The notes under the pieces: generated by a model | What the model saw: only the letters and a program-made list of their open reading frames with translations | What the model was told of the DNA's origin: nothing | The model's database searches: none | Assembly (NCBI RefSeq): GCF_040365225.1 | Contig: NZ_AP028055.1 | Coordinates: forward strand, 1,550,001-1,614,000 | DNA length: 64,000 nt | Direction: 5' to 3' | DNA from: Bacteroides sedimenti | Lineage (GTDB): Bacteria > Bacteroidota > Bacteroidia > Bacteroidales > Bacteroidaceae | Part shown: piece by piece, positions 1-7,882 of the stretch | Layout of the letters: the number at the start of each line of letters is the position of its first letter | Position numbering within the stretch: position 1 is the first letter of the stretch | Program-made: the position numbers and the translations under genes

Positions 1-296
1 TCAGTCTTTCTTCTTGCAATCAGCTCATTTACTTTTTGATTTACAGCACCCTCAGCATTTATATCAGTGATAAAAAGATGTATAGTCAACATCTGATTAA
101 AACTTTCAAAGTTCTCTCCTTTGGGTAAATACTCTTGAATTAAATAGTTCTCATTGGGCTTTGCAGACCATGATAATTTGTAATCCATTTTATTAAATTC
201 TAAATTTTCTTTTATTCCAAGTCTATTAACTGGATTTTGAGCCATCGATGCTAAAGACAAGAAGAATACAAAAAGTGTTGTTAATAGTTTATTCAT
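1..296 (-). CDS. Secreted protein of unknown function (3' end outside window)
   Basis: An open frame of 98 codons runs from an ATG at 296 off the left edge of the window, so the C-terminus is missing. It opens with MNKLLTTLF, a hydrophobic stretch and ASMAQ, which reads as a type I signal peptide cut after about residue 19, so export to the periplasm or outside is inferred. The visible mature part (NPVNRLGIKENLEFNKMDYKLSW onwards in short, ending near ELIARRKT) matches no family I recognise. It is followed upstream on the same strand by a broken hsdM remnant and is probably an independent unit. The call as a real gene rests on the signal peptide and codon use only. Confidence 0.6.
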   Translation of the reverse strand, partial: MNKLLTTLFVFFLSLASMAQNPVNRLGIKENLEFNKMDYKLSWSAKPNENYLIQEYLPKGENFESFNQMLTIHLFITDINAEGAVNQKVNELIARRKT

Positions 297-359
297 ATTG
301 TAGGTTTTTAATTTATTACAGTTATGCATGGGATAGTTCCATTATCATAGTAATTTTTA

Positions 360-563
360 TTAGATTTTGAAGGAGGTTTTGGTATCAATATCGGCAATAT
401 CAATGATCCATCTCCTTTCGCTATCGACTTTATCTTGTTCCAACCCATCGGGATAACGAAGAAACAGCACCCATGAAGTCTGTCCAATATAATCCAACTC
501 ACTATTCGCCCCGGAATCTTTGTATAATATGTCGTCTATATTCTTAAATGTCTGTTCAAACAT
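360..563 (-). pseudogene. Remnant of the N-terminus of type I restriction-modification methyltransferase HsdM
   Basis: From the ATG at 563 the frame reads MFEQTFKNIDDILYKDSG, ANSELDYIGQTSWVLFLRY and DGLEQDKVDSERR. This closely resembles the helical N-terminal domain of HsdM subunits (FKNIDDILxKDxGxxxELDYxEQTSWxLFLxYLDDLE). HsdM proteins usually have about 450-850 residues. Here the match stops after about 50 residues and the frame ends at 360. No SAM-binding methyltransferase domain, HsdS or HsdR is in the window. A good TATCTTTG -7 box lies at 585-592, so the stub may still be transcribed. An in-frame ATG at 602 lies upstream of that box and is an unlikely start. The family match is from recognised motifs; the decay is seen directly. 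Confidence 0.7.
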
Positions 564-584
564 AATTTCGTTATTTATTACAGA

Positions 585-592
585 CAAAGATA
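585..592 (-). promoter_or_regulatory. Bacteroides-type -7 box upstream of the hsdM remnant
   Basis: On the minus strand the sequence is TATCTTTG, a perfect TAnnTTTG -7 element, 22 nt before the ATG at 563. No clear TTTG -33 box is seen about 20 bp further upstream. Confidence 0.45.
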
Positions 593-829
593 CTAAATCC
601 ATTTAACATAGACCATGAAAAAATTCGATAAAAAACTCACATCTAATTTTCACCACATTTACAATTTTATCAGAAAATTCAGTTAACATTTATAGAGAAT
701 TGGCTTTAGAACTAAGGTAGTAACAGCACAAACAAGCATATTTTATGCGCAGAACGAGGGCCGGCATTTTTATATGTCGGTATATTTCTCATTTAACTAA
801 TATTTTTTTTAACAAATATAACTATCTAT

Positions 830-1002
830 TCATTTCACTATCAAGCATTAATATTTTTGTGTGGTGCAGAGGGTGGAGATGAAAAGGCATTTTTGGAGTC
901 GTGAATTATTATTTCAGATAAATTCTTCAGAAAATTGAATTTTCAAAATTAAATTTCAGAAAAGGTTGGCAGGTCGATTTTACTCCACCCTCTACACCAC
1001 AC
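830..1002 (-). repeat. Inverted-repeat element, family II, copy 1 (outward end at 830)
   Basis: GTGTGGTGCAGAGGGTGGAG at 859-878 is repeated inverted at 983-1002 with one mismatch, enclosing 104 nt of AT-rich sequence. Read on the minus strand, the arm nearer 859 is followed 16 nt after its CAC end by GATAGTGAAATGA. Compared with the element at 1743-1911, the interior aligns without gaps and about half the positions agree by hand count, most strongly around the shared TGAAGAA, which sits at the same interior position in both. No coding role is visible. Confidence 0.6.
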
Positions 1003-1435
1003 CGCCCTCCGATTAAAGCTGCAAACCACTATATATCTGTATATTACACCCATATAAAGAGAATAATATCGGGGTGGCAGTAGGTTTTATACTACACCCC
1101 AGCCCCCACCAAGCTTCCAAGTACACCATTTATCTGCACCATGCATCTTTGAGCGGACAGATGGTGCAGAAAAACTCACTACTTTTCTTTGTTTTCAACC
1201 CTCCATCTGTTTTACAAGCAAAACATGTCGCACTCCTCTTCCCCAGGAAAGACAACTCACTTTCAAGCCTCAAAGCAAAAAAAGTCAACCAGTATCAGTG
1301 TTTGACTATATATTGGTCAACCAATTATCTACTTAGGGGCATTTGTAGTCAACCGAAATCAGTTTAACACACCCCCAACGTTGCATTAAGAATCTCAAAG
1401 GAAGCACTAATCATTTATTGGCGAGGGATTAACCC

Positions 1436-1525
1436 AATCATGTACATGTTTACCTCCTAATCTTGTACATGTTTGAGTTCAATCTTGTACATGATTGGGG
1501 CGTATCTTGTACATGATTGGAGTAA
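1436..1525. repeat. Four-copy tandem array, 22-23 bp period, core TTGTACATG
   Basis: TGTACATG occurs at 1441, 1464, 1486 and 1508, that is with steps of 23, 22 and 22 bp. Units read close to AATCTTGTACATGTTTGAG with the last bases variable. The core TGTACA is self-complementary, as in many dimeric protein-binding sites. It lies between two oppositely oriented inverted-repeat elements. It resembles an iteron-like or operator array but no replication or regulator gene is next to it. Confidence 0.75.
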
Positions 1526-1742
1526 TTCATCAGGTTGTTTTAGTTAATTCATTGAGCAGCTTTTATAGTTGACGGATTAAGGCTGGTTACTTCCACTATT
1601 TACTTTGCTATTAGGTTACTCGGCGAGCAGTAAATTTACAGAAGAAAAATTGCATATATTGCTATATATCAACATTATAGATAAGCATAAAGAAAGAGAT
1701 GGAGAGCTTATTGCTTCATAGAACAACCAGTTTTGTAAACTT

Positions 1743-1911
1743 TTTTAGTGGCAGTGTGGCAGAGGAAACATCCTTTTTCCAATTCTGTAAATCGTAATTC
1801 GAAAAAAAATCTTTTTGAAGAATTTTCATTTTTCATTTTCTGAAACCGTAATATAGACAATTTTACTGCCACACTGCCACTAAAATTATTTACATGTAGG
1901 GAAACCTGATG
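1743..1911 (+). repeat. Inverted-repeat element, family II, copy 2 (outward end at 1911)
   Basis: TTTTAGTGGCAGTGTGGCAG at 1743-1762 and its exact reverse complement at 1866-1885 enclose 103 nt. Each arm contains a tandem pair of the octamer GTGGCAG plus one base. The right arm is followed by an AT-rich spacer and TAGGGAAACCTGATGA. A 70-codon minus-strand frame spans the element but is bounded by the repeat arms and is not taken as a gene. Confidence 0.7.
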
Positions 1912-2238
1912 ATTTATCAATGAAATTCAGTCCGGAATGGGTTAAACCTATTTCTTTTCAATAGTCTTTAAATAAATGATATACACTCTTTTTTAAACAA
2001 CGTACGTACAAAAAGGAAGCTTAGTTTCATCTATCATTATTTTATCGCCAACTTCACTAAATTGTACATAGTATAAAAAGGTGTGATTTGAAAACAATTA
2101 TATATTATAATTGACATTACAATTCCTGGAAGAGCATTATAAACGTAGCTTTCTAAGCCTTGCATAAATCTAAATAAACTTTTATAAATAGAATTAATAA
2201 TAAAAAACAAAAAAAAGAAGAATAACGAATTATGTTTT

Positions 2239-2246
2239 TATATTTG
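2239..2246 (+). promoter_or_regulatory. -7 box of the TlpA-like gene
   Basis: TATATTTG matches TAnnTTTG and lies about 90 nt before the ATG at 2335. A matching TTG -33 box is not obvious. Confidence 0.4.
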
Positions 2247-2334
2247 TGCTTGAGGAATGGGTAGTATTACAACAATCGCCTGTTATTTCTCGAATAATAT
2301 CTTTTCTTTAAATTAATAATCAAATATTTAAAAC

Positions 2335-3459
2335 ATGAAAAAGTGTTGTATATTACTTCCTTTACTATTTTTACTAATAACTAATTCGTTTGGGCAAAAA
2401 GCGAAACAACCGAACTTTAAAATTAATGGTACCATAAACGCAGATTCAGGAACGGTGCGCCTCTTTTTTTACCGTGAATATATTCCAAACAAAGAAAAAG
2501 TGTTGGAAGCGCAAATTAAGAATAATAAATTCTCAATATCAGGATATATCCCTGAACCGCAAAGTGTTTCAATTCGTATCGACGAACGTTATCGATCATC
2601 GGATTTTATTATCGAAAAAGGGCCGCAAACCATTTCTATAAATATAGATTCGATAGATAAAACACCTGACGTTAATAACAAGACAATGATTAATGAATAT
2701 CCTAAATTCTCAGCCTTTTGTGATCCAATAAACATTAAGAATGAATTATACGACCATAGATGTGATAGTTTATTAAAGCTATATAATTACAACTTACCCG
2801 AATCAATAAAATCTGATCTAAGAAAAGAAAGCGACATAATATACGAAGAAAGCCATAAATTTCATTTGCAATACAGCAAAATGAATCCAAACTCCAATGT
2901 TGCATTTTGGATGCTTATTCGTAAAATGGGCTGGGGATACGAACCAATTTTTGATTCCATTTACAACTGCTTTTCTAATGAACTTAAAAACAGCTATGCC
3001 GGTAAGGTTTTAAGCAGAAAGCTTAAAATTGGCAGCGTGCTTTCAGTAGGAAAACAATTCCCGCTCTTGCAGTGTGTAAACACCAACAATGAAAAGTTTA
3101 CGTTGGATATTTTCTCAAAGAATAATTTAACATTAGTTGATTTTTGGTACAGCCAATGCAATCCATGCAGGTCACAATTCAATACTTTGAAAGACTTGTA
3201 TAAACAATTTAGTGACAAAGGTTTTGAAATAATTGGAATATCTGTTGATAGAGCTACAAACAAAGAACTTTGGGAGAATACTATTATCAACGATAAACTT
3301 ATTTGGAAACAATACTGGGACAAAGATACAAAAGAGGCAAATAGGTTATCTATTAATGCTTTCCCAACTAATTTCCTGATAGACAGCACTGGGAAAATAA
3401 TTGCAAAAAATATTACTTTGGGTGAGTTGGAGAAGCTCTTAAACAAAAGTTTAAAATAA
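2335..3459 (+). CDS. TlpA-like thiol-disulfide oxidoreductase with DUF4369 N-terminus
   Basis: A 374-residue exported protein. A signal peptide (MKKCCILLPLLFLLITNSFGQ) is followed by a beta-rich N-terminal domain of the DUF4369 type (about 25-125), a helical linker, and a C-terminal AhpC/TSA-TlpA thioredoxin fold (about 235-374). The redox centre Cys275-Asn-Pro-Cys278 lies in LVDFWYSQCNPC and the cis-proline loop in NAFPTNFLID. Such proteins reduce or isomerise disulfides in the periplasm; the physiological partner is unknown. CNPC rather than CxPC with an aromatic residue is a variant of the usual TlpA motif. It stands alone on the plus strand between a repeat zone and a convergent minus-strand cluster. 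Confidence 0.88.
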   Translation: MKKCCILLPLLFLLITNSFGQKAKQPNFKINGTINADSGTVRLFFYREYIPNKEKVLEAQIKNNKFSISGYIPEPQSVSIRIDERYRSSDFIIEKGPQTISINIDSIDKTPDVNNKTMINEYPKFSAFCDPINIKNELYDHRCDSLLKLYNYNLPESIKSDLRKESDIIYEESHKFHLQYSKMNPNSNVAFWMLIRKMGWGYEPIFDSIYNCFSNELKNSYAGKVLSRKLKIGSVLSVGKQFPLLQCVNTNNEKFTLDIFSKNNLTLVDFWYSQCNPCRSQFNTLKDLYKQFSDKGFEIIGISVDRATNKELWENTIINDKLIWKQYWDKDTKEANRLSINAFPTNFLIDSTGKIIAKNITLGELEKLLNKSLK

Positions 3460-3785
3460 TAAATCCCGCTCATGATGAAGGAGAAATTCTTTCCAGAGAA
3501 AACTTAAAAGGATTAGATGCTGGAATTATTTTGCCACAATAAACAGTTTATTGGCTATAATTGGTCAAGTCGGACGCAAAAATAAAGAAAAATGGCAATA
3601 AATGTCTGTAAAGCACATTGTAAATAAGCTATACTACATCATAGAGTGAAAGCAATATGTTTTCACTCTATGTCTAATTATATTCTCGTAAATTTCAACT
3701 TGTATAATTTAGTGTTACATGCAGCGCTCCAAACGGTACCAACAAGGCACTATCTTAAATTAATCGTTTTTTTATTTATATAATC
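3460..3785. other. Intergenic region with hairpin and a possible coding remnant
   Basis: A perfect 12-bp inverted repeat, CATAGAGTGAAA at 3640-3651 and TTTCACTCTATG at 3661-3672 with a 9-nt loop, may end transcription from either side, although no strong U-run follows. Overlapping the end of the TlpA-like gene, a frame at 3456-3542 reads NPAHDEGEILSRENLKGLD and then AGIILPQ before a stop. It looks protein-like but has no start and could be the tail of a lost gene. Confidence 0.4.
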
Positions 3786-4652
3786 TTATTTTACAATACG
3801 ATCTCTTTTATAAACATGTTTGGCATCATGAGCAGAATCAAGACAATCAACACGGAAAGTTTTAAAATCAGCTTTAACTAACGGCTTATGATTATAATAA
3901 ATTCTATGACGATCTTTACCATAATTATAATTTAGAGCAACAAAACTTTTTACATCAGCCTCTTCAACCACAAGAGAGTCATAATAAACCTTCTCCTTAT
4001 CAGCCATATATGGCGATTCAAGAACAGAATTACCCTCTTTCAAAACATGAAATGTTTTATAATCGGCAAGTGGATATCTCATTGGAGCTGTATCTTTTAA
4101 CCCAGAAAGAGAAATCAAATAATAATATTTTTTATCCTTGCGTACGAATCCAAAATGATCCACGCGTACAAAAGTTTTAATATCATAAACATGAAAAGGA
4201 AAGTTTTTATAGTACACATCTTTTCCATCCGTATAATTGTCATCCTTATTTTTATGAAAAGAATCAGGATTTGCACCTGATACAATACCTGAAATTAAAC
4301 TATCAGAGCGTGCATATGCTTCATAATAGAAAACGTGCTTGCTATCTTTTCCGTATAACCAGTCTATCGATTCAAACGTTTTGGGGTCTGCATCGAAAAT
4401 AATATTGTCTTTATAATAAACATGATTCTTATCCTTTCCGCAATCTGATTTATCACATATTTGAAATGTTTTAGGATCAGCACCTTTAATAAGCCATTCA
4501 CGAGGCTCTGAACTAACAACAGGATTCCAAGAATAACGATAAACTCCATCTTTTTTAATACGGTACCCTTCGCCATAATCTTCACAGCCAAGCAATTGAA
4601 GTATTATACAGGTAAAAAACATATATTTAAATAACGACTTTCTCTTTTTCAT
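3786..4652 (-). CDS. DKNYY-repeat lipoprotein
   Basis: A 288-residue predicted lipoprotein: a basic N-terminus, a hydrophobic stretch and a lipobox ending LLGC with Cys23. The mature part is built from repeats of the form GKDKxxVYYxxxxxxxADPKTFxxL (for example around YGKDSKHVFYY, TDGKDVYYKN, YGKDRHRIYYN), the signature of the DKNYY family. These proteins are found on Gram-negative cell surfaces and have no known biochemical role. Its neighbours on the same strand are TPR and MORN proteins, also secreted, so a shared envelope function is possible but unproven. The ATG at 4652 is the only start that preserves the lipoprotein signal. Confidence 0.8.
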   Translation of the reverse strand: MKKRKSLFKYMFFTCIILQLLGCEDYGEGYRIKKDGVYRYSWNPVVSSEPREWLIKGADPKTFQICDKSDCGKDKNHVYYKDNIIFDADPKTFESIDWLYGKDSKHVFYYEAYARSDSLISGIVSGANPDSFHKNKDDNYTDGKDVYYKNFPFHVYDIKTFVRVDHFGFVRKDKKYYYLISLSGLKDTAPMRYPLADYKTFHVLKEGNSVLESPYMADKEKVYYDSLVVEEADVKSFVALNYNYGKDRHRIYYNHKPLVKADFKTFRVDCLDSAHDAKHVYKRDRIVK

Positions 4653-4743
4653 TATTATATTTTCATTTTAAACATTTCTAAGAAATTCATATCCAGCAAA
4701 CTGATTATTAATAACATCTATTATGTAATCATGCCTATCGGTT

Positions 4744-5661
4744 TCACTTCTCCATTTTCTTTAACAGTTCAATTTGCTGTTTTGCATATTCTTTGGATTG
4801 GTCATCGCCATATTTCAATACTTTTTCGTAATATTTGATTGCTTTCTGACATTTCCCTTTCAGCTTGTATGCCTGAGCGATGTTGCTTAATACGATATAA
4901 TCTTTGCCATCTATTTTTTCGGCTTTCAATAATGCCTCCAGCGCTTTATCATATTCCTTTTTCAGCATGTAAACAATGGATAAGTTCGACAGACTCTCAA
5001 CATGGTTTGGATTTTGTTTGAGAACGGCCTCCGCAATTGCTTTCATGTTGTCCAACAACGTATCATCTTCGGTATTATAAATTTGAAGTACATATTTCTG
5101 AACGGTACTCAACAGGAACTTTTCAGGATCTTCAACCGGAGTATTTTCGGTCCATACCCATTTGTTATCAATCTTCGCCGAATAGTCGATTGTTTTAATT
5201 ATTTCGTCCGTGAATTTCGCATAATCTTTAATCAGTCCGAATACGTAGACTTTTCCAAAGCGCATATCCAGGCGGGAAGGATATCTTTCAATCCCTTTAT
5301 CAATGAAGGTAAGGCCTTTGCCTAAAAACTCTTTATCATAGTAAGTCTCGTCATAAATATATCCCACCGGCTCTTTCACGGTAGAATCCTTGTCCATAAT
5401 TTGAAAAACAATTTCGCCTTTGGGAGTATTCCCCAACGTGATAAGCTCCTTCTTGCTTTTGTTAACATAGTAATTAAAGTAGGCTACATATAATTCGGGA
5501 TCGTCGTTTTTCGCTTTCTCCCATTTTTGGAGCAACTGCAATTGCCCTATTGTATCTCCTTTAGAGAAGAGCTCACCAAACTTCTTATTAAAATCTTGTG
5601 CATAGGCTTGATTAAAGGATAGCAACAAACCCATGATAAATGTGGTTGTCAATTTTTTCAT
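4744..5661 (-). CDS. Exported TPR-repeat protein
   Basis: A 305-residue protein starting at ATG 5661 (MKKLTTTFIMGLLLSFNQAYAQ), which gives a clean signal peptide. A longer frame with an ATG at 5721 would overlap the end of the preceding gene and bury the signal. The C-terminal third (about 220-305) contains at least two tetratricopeptide repeats (VESLSNLSIVYMLKKEYDKA, then DYIVLSNIAQAYKLKGKC), which form helical scaffolds for protein-protein contacts. The first two thirds are not recognised. It starts 11 nt after the stop of the upstream MORN/TPR gene and is almost certainly co-transcribed with it. Confidence 0.8.
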   Translation of the reverse strand: MKKLTTTFIMGLLLSFNQAYAQDFNKKFGELFSKGDTIGQLQLLQKWEKAKNDDPELYVAYFNYYVNKSKKELITLGNTPKGEIVFQIMDKDSTVKEPVGYIYDETYYDKEFLGKGLTFIDKGIERYPSRLDMRFGKVYVFGLIKDYAKFTDEIIKTIDYSAKIDNKWVWTENTPVEDPEKFLLSTVQKYVLQIYNTEDDTLLDNMKAIAEAVLKQNPNHVESLSNLSIVYMLKKEYDKALEALLKAEKIDGKDYIVLSNIAQAYKLKGKCQKAIKYYEKVLKYGDDQSKEYAKQQIELLKKMEK

Positions 5662-5672
5662 AGTATTTAGTT

Positions 5673-6752
5673 TTATTCGCAATATTTCTTCATAGCATCT
5701 ATTATCTTCTGTTTTGTACACCCCAGCTCAATGCATCTTTTCAGATCACTACATATCTTCACCTTCTCGTCTGCAGGAATTTCAATATTTTCTTTAGCAG
5801 GATAAATCGAGACTTCGCTATTCTGACTTAATACCCGACTGTCTTTGAACTCGTATTTCCGGATTAGTGCAAAAGCCCTGTTGCCAAAAGCTTCCATGTA
5901 TAATGGTTCCAAACTGATGGCTTTGTCAAAATCAAGAACTGCTTCATCAAACTTGAAATCGTATAAATAAGCTGTTCCCCTATAAAAATAGTTTTCAGTT
6001 AAATTAGAATTCAGTTCAACAGCTTTGGTATAATAAACTACGGCTTTGGCATAATCTCCTGTTTCAAAAGCCTCTTGACCTTTTTCTACAAAGGAGTTTA
6101 CCAGAATTGCATCTTTTGAAAGTTTGGGTTTCCCTGATTTGAATTCCACCGACAACTTGATAGCTCCGGTGGAATACCACATTTGCCAAAAGCCATCTTC
6201 TTTTCCATTTTTGAAGACTCCCTTTTGTTGTAATTTGCCATTAGGGAAAAACTGTCCACTCTCTCCATCTGCTATTCCATTGGAGTAATTTCTATAAAAC
6301 TTTAAACCTCCATCTTTATAGTATGCATTAGTAAGCCCATCTACAAGCCCTTTTTTCAGAAAACCGTCCCGTTCTTTTATTCCGTTCAGATAATAGTCTA
6401 TCACTCTTCCTGTATATGGGGTTGATGAACCAATCAAACACCATTTCCCCTCTTTTTGATACATTCTTTTTGTCGTCGGAATTCTTCTTATCTCTTCGGA
6501 TCGTTTTGTATATTCCTTCGTGAAAACAAAAATAATTTTATCAAAATCATAGATTTTATACTCGCCGAAATCAGCTTTGTTTGTAATGACATTCAAATGA
6601 TCTACCGTATTTTCAGACAGAGTACCTTCCTCTTCATTTATATTTCCGAATACAGGAATTGAATCGACAACAAATAAGGTTTTATCCTGATTTTCTTGCC
6701 CATAGACTGAAATAGACATGAATGTCATTAAACAGAATAATATTTGTTTCAT
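5673..6752 (-). CDS. Exported protein with MORN repeats and TPR repeats
   Basis: A 359-residue protein with signal peptide (MKQILFCLMTFMSISVYGQ). Residues about 115-200 hold MORN-type repeats (YYLNGIKERDGFLKKGLVDG, FPNGKLQQKGVFKNGKEDG), usually a surface-binding or scaffold fold. Residues about 220-305 hold TPR repeats (KGQEAFETGDYAKAVVYYTK, TENYFYRGTAYLYDFKFDEA). The last 50 residues include several Cys (KICSDLKRCIELGC). No enzymatic motif is seen. It heads a two-gene unit with the downstream TPR protein. Upstream lies a 460-bp gap holding a structured repeat element. Confidence 0.8.
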   Translation of the reverse strand: MKQILFCLMTFMSISVYGQENQDKTLFVVDSIPVFGNINEEEGTLSENTVDHLNVITNKADFGEYKIYDFDKIIFVFTKEYTKRSEEIRRIPTTKRMYQKEGKWCLIGSSTPYTGRVIDYYLNGIKERDGFLKKGLVDGLTNAYYKDGGLKFYRNYSNGIADGESGQFFPNGKLQQKGVFKNGKEDGFWQMWYSTGAIKLSVEFKSGKPKLSKDAILVNSFVEKGQEAFETGDYAKAVVYYTKAVELNSNLTENYFYRGTAYLYDFKFDEAVLDFDKAISLEPLYMEAFGNRAFALIRKYEFKDSRVLSQNSEVSIYPAKENIEIPADEKVKICSDLKRCIELGCTKQKIIDAMKKYCE

Positions 6753-7215
6753 AAGTATTTTATTTATAAAATGGCAACAAACAGCTTAGGCATATTTTTA
6801 AAATGGGATTGTTGCCTGGTCAACTTTTAAACGGCATAAATGTAGACAAAATAAGTTGATATCCCAATGCTTACTTTAAATATATTTTTATTTCATATTA
6901 ATTCATTGGGTGATTTCCTGGCTGGTGGTGCATGCGAAACCTGTGCAATGCCGGCTTTTAAAACAGCTCTCTCATAGCTTCCACATATTTTACCAAAAAC
7001 CATAAAACGACAGGTGCGCGACTTCTATAAAGTCACGCGCTTTTAGAGCGAAAGTCACGCATCTATATACCACTGATATACATACACATACAGCCTTTCT
7101 GCGTGACTTGCGCGACTTGCGCGACTTTTAAAAAACAATTATATGGGGAAATGAGATGCCTGCTAGCTATGATTTATGCTCTCTATTATTTTTTTTCGGT
7201 TAGTAGTGAAAGCCA
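6753..7215. other. Intergenic region containing repeat element A
   Basis: Holds the 141-bp element at 7016-7156. The remaining sequence is AT-rich near 6840-6900, with a short GC-richer piece around 6910-6960 in which I see no gene, promoter or further repeat. Confidence 0.6.
7016..7156 (+). repeat. 141-bp structured repeat, family I, copy A
   Basis: Nonamers close to GCGTGACTT sit at offsets 0 (forward), 14 and 36 (reverse), then 85, 94 and 103 (forward, tandem), and TATGGGGAAATGAGA at offset 126. The first two can fold as a hairpin GCGCGACTT, 5-nt loop, AAGTCACGC. The copy at 40090-40230 has all landmarks at exactly the same offsets and 101 of 141 positions identical by hand count. The motif end points toward the 3' end of the gene at 7216-7725. 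Confidence 0.85.
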
Positions 7216-7725
7216 TCAATGTGCTTTTTTACTGTTCCCTTCTATATAGGTAAAGAAATTAATGCCATCACGAGACATCTCGAATTTTGTATTAATCATT
7301 CCATTGTCTAATAAAGTGTAAATAAGACGAAAAACAGGAGCGTTATCCATTTTTTCGCTTGTTAAAGTGATGGACTTATCAGAGCAGGTAACCTGGTAAT
7401 GAATAACATGTCCTTCGTTGTCAAAATAGATTGCCTGGGAGCTCTTTTCTTTCACATTGGGATAAACAATCATAATATCATCATGAATAACGGCAGGTTT
7501 CTGTTCTGTAGCAGGATACTCTGAATGGCTTTTCCGGACAATTACGTTTTTATCCAGTTCATAAGAAAAGGAGAAAGTGCCTCCACCTTGTCCGGGCTGT
7601 CCGCTACCTTCGCCTACCCACTCTCCCATTAACCAGCTCCAACTATTCCAATCTGCTTTTTGTTGTCCAAATGCTACGGTAGTTATTGTTAAAAATGCAA
7701 TTATAAGAAGAATTCTAGTTTTCAT
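7216..7725 (-). CDS. Secreted lipocalin/beta-barrel-like protein
   Basis: A 169-residue exported protein. I start it at ATG 7725 (MKTRILLIIAFLTITTVAFG) because the ATG at 7746 falls inside the TATATTTG -7 box. After the signal peptide it opens with WSWLMGEWVGEGSG, continues with alternating beta-type segments (FSFSYELDKNVIVRKSHSEY, VIHYQVTCSD, FRLIYTLLDNG) and ends with an EMSRDG strand. The WLxGxWxG opening is typical of small DUF1579/THAP4-type beta-barrels that bind hydrophobic ligands or haem. Ligand and role are unknown; the assignment is by fold impression. It is a single-gene unit downstream of the his operon on the same strand. Confidence 0.65.
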   Translation of the reverse strand: MKTRILLIIAFLTITTVAFGQQKADWNSWSWLMGEWVGEGSGQPGQGGGTFSFSYELDKNVIVRKSHSEYPATEQKPAVIHDDIMIVYPNVKEKSSQAIYFDNEGHVIHYQVTCSDKSITLTSEKMDNAPVFRLIYTLLDNGMINTKFEMSRDGINFFTYIEGNSKKAH

Positions 7726-7743
7726 AATATTTTGTTTTAAAAA

Positions 7744-7751
7744 CAAATATA
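7744..7751 (-). promoter_or_regulatory. -7 box deciding the start of the 7216-7725 gene
   Basis: The minus strand reads TATATTTG, with TTG 21 bp upstream. Transcription would begin close to 7738, which excludes the ATG at 7746 and supports the ATG at 7725. Confidence 0.55.
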
Positions 7752-7812
7752 GGAAGTTTTACCTATTCGCCCCAATAAAACGCATCTGATTATTGTATGT
7801 ATTAATAAACAA

Positions 7813-7847
7813 CAATGCAGAGAAAGTTGCTTGACTTTCTCCGCATT
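7813..7847 (-). terminator. Terminator-like hairpin after hisB
   Basis: AATGCGGAGAAAGT and ACTTTCTCTGCATT on the minus strand form a 14-bp stem with one wobble pair, followed by TGTTGTTTATT. It lies 36 nt beyond the hisB stop codon and ends the his operon before the next promoter. Confidence 0.65.
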
Positions 7848-7882
7848 GCACTAAACCTATAAAAAGAGATTACTAGTCTCGA

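Larger units (their letters stand above)
603..2334. other. 1.7 kb gene-free, repeat-rich intergenic zone
   Basis: No frame in this stretch looks like a real gene. It holds two related inverted-repeat elements in opposite orientation (830-1002 and 1743-1911), a four-copy tandem array between them (1436-1525), and two smaller inverted repeats: GGGGTGGCAGTA at 1071-1082 against TACTACACCCC at 1090-1100, and TCTGCACCAT at 1133-1142 against ATGGTGCAGA at 1161-1170. The heptamer GTCAACC occurs at 1284, 1316 and 1348, exactly 32 bp apart. From about 1912 to 2334 I see only AT-rich sequence and the promoter of the downstream gene. Confidence 0.7.

Noticed and set aside
308..502. 64-codon minus-strand frame overlapping the hsdM remnant
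   Set aside because: It runs in another frame across the remnant, shows no continuation of HsdM sequence, and its ending is not a known protein tail.
1074..1367. 97-codon plus-strand frame in the repeat zone
   Set aside because: It runs through inverted repeats and the GTCAACC series, starts with GTG, and has no family resemblance or ribosome site.
1708..1920. 70-codon minus-strand frame
   Set aside because: It coincides with the family-II inverted-repeat element; its apparent coding comes from the repeat arms.
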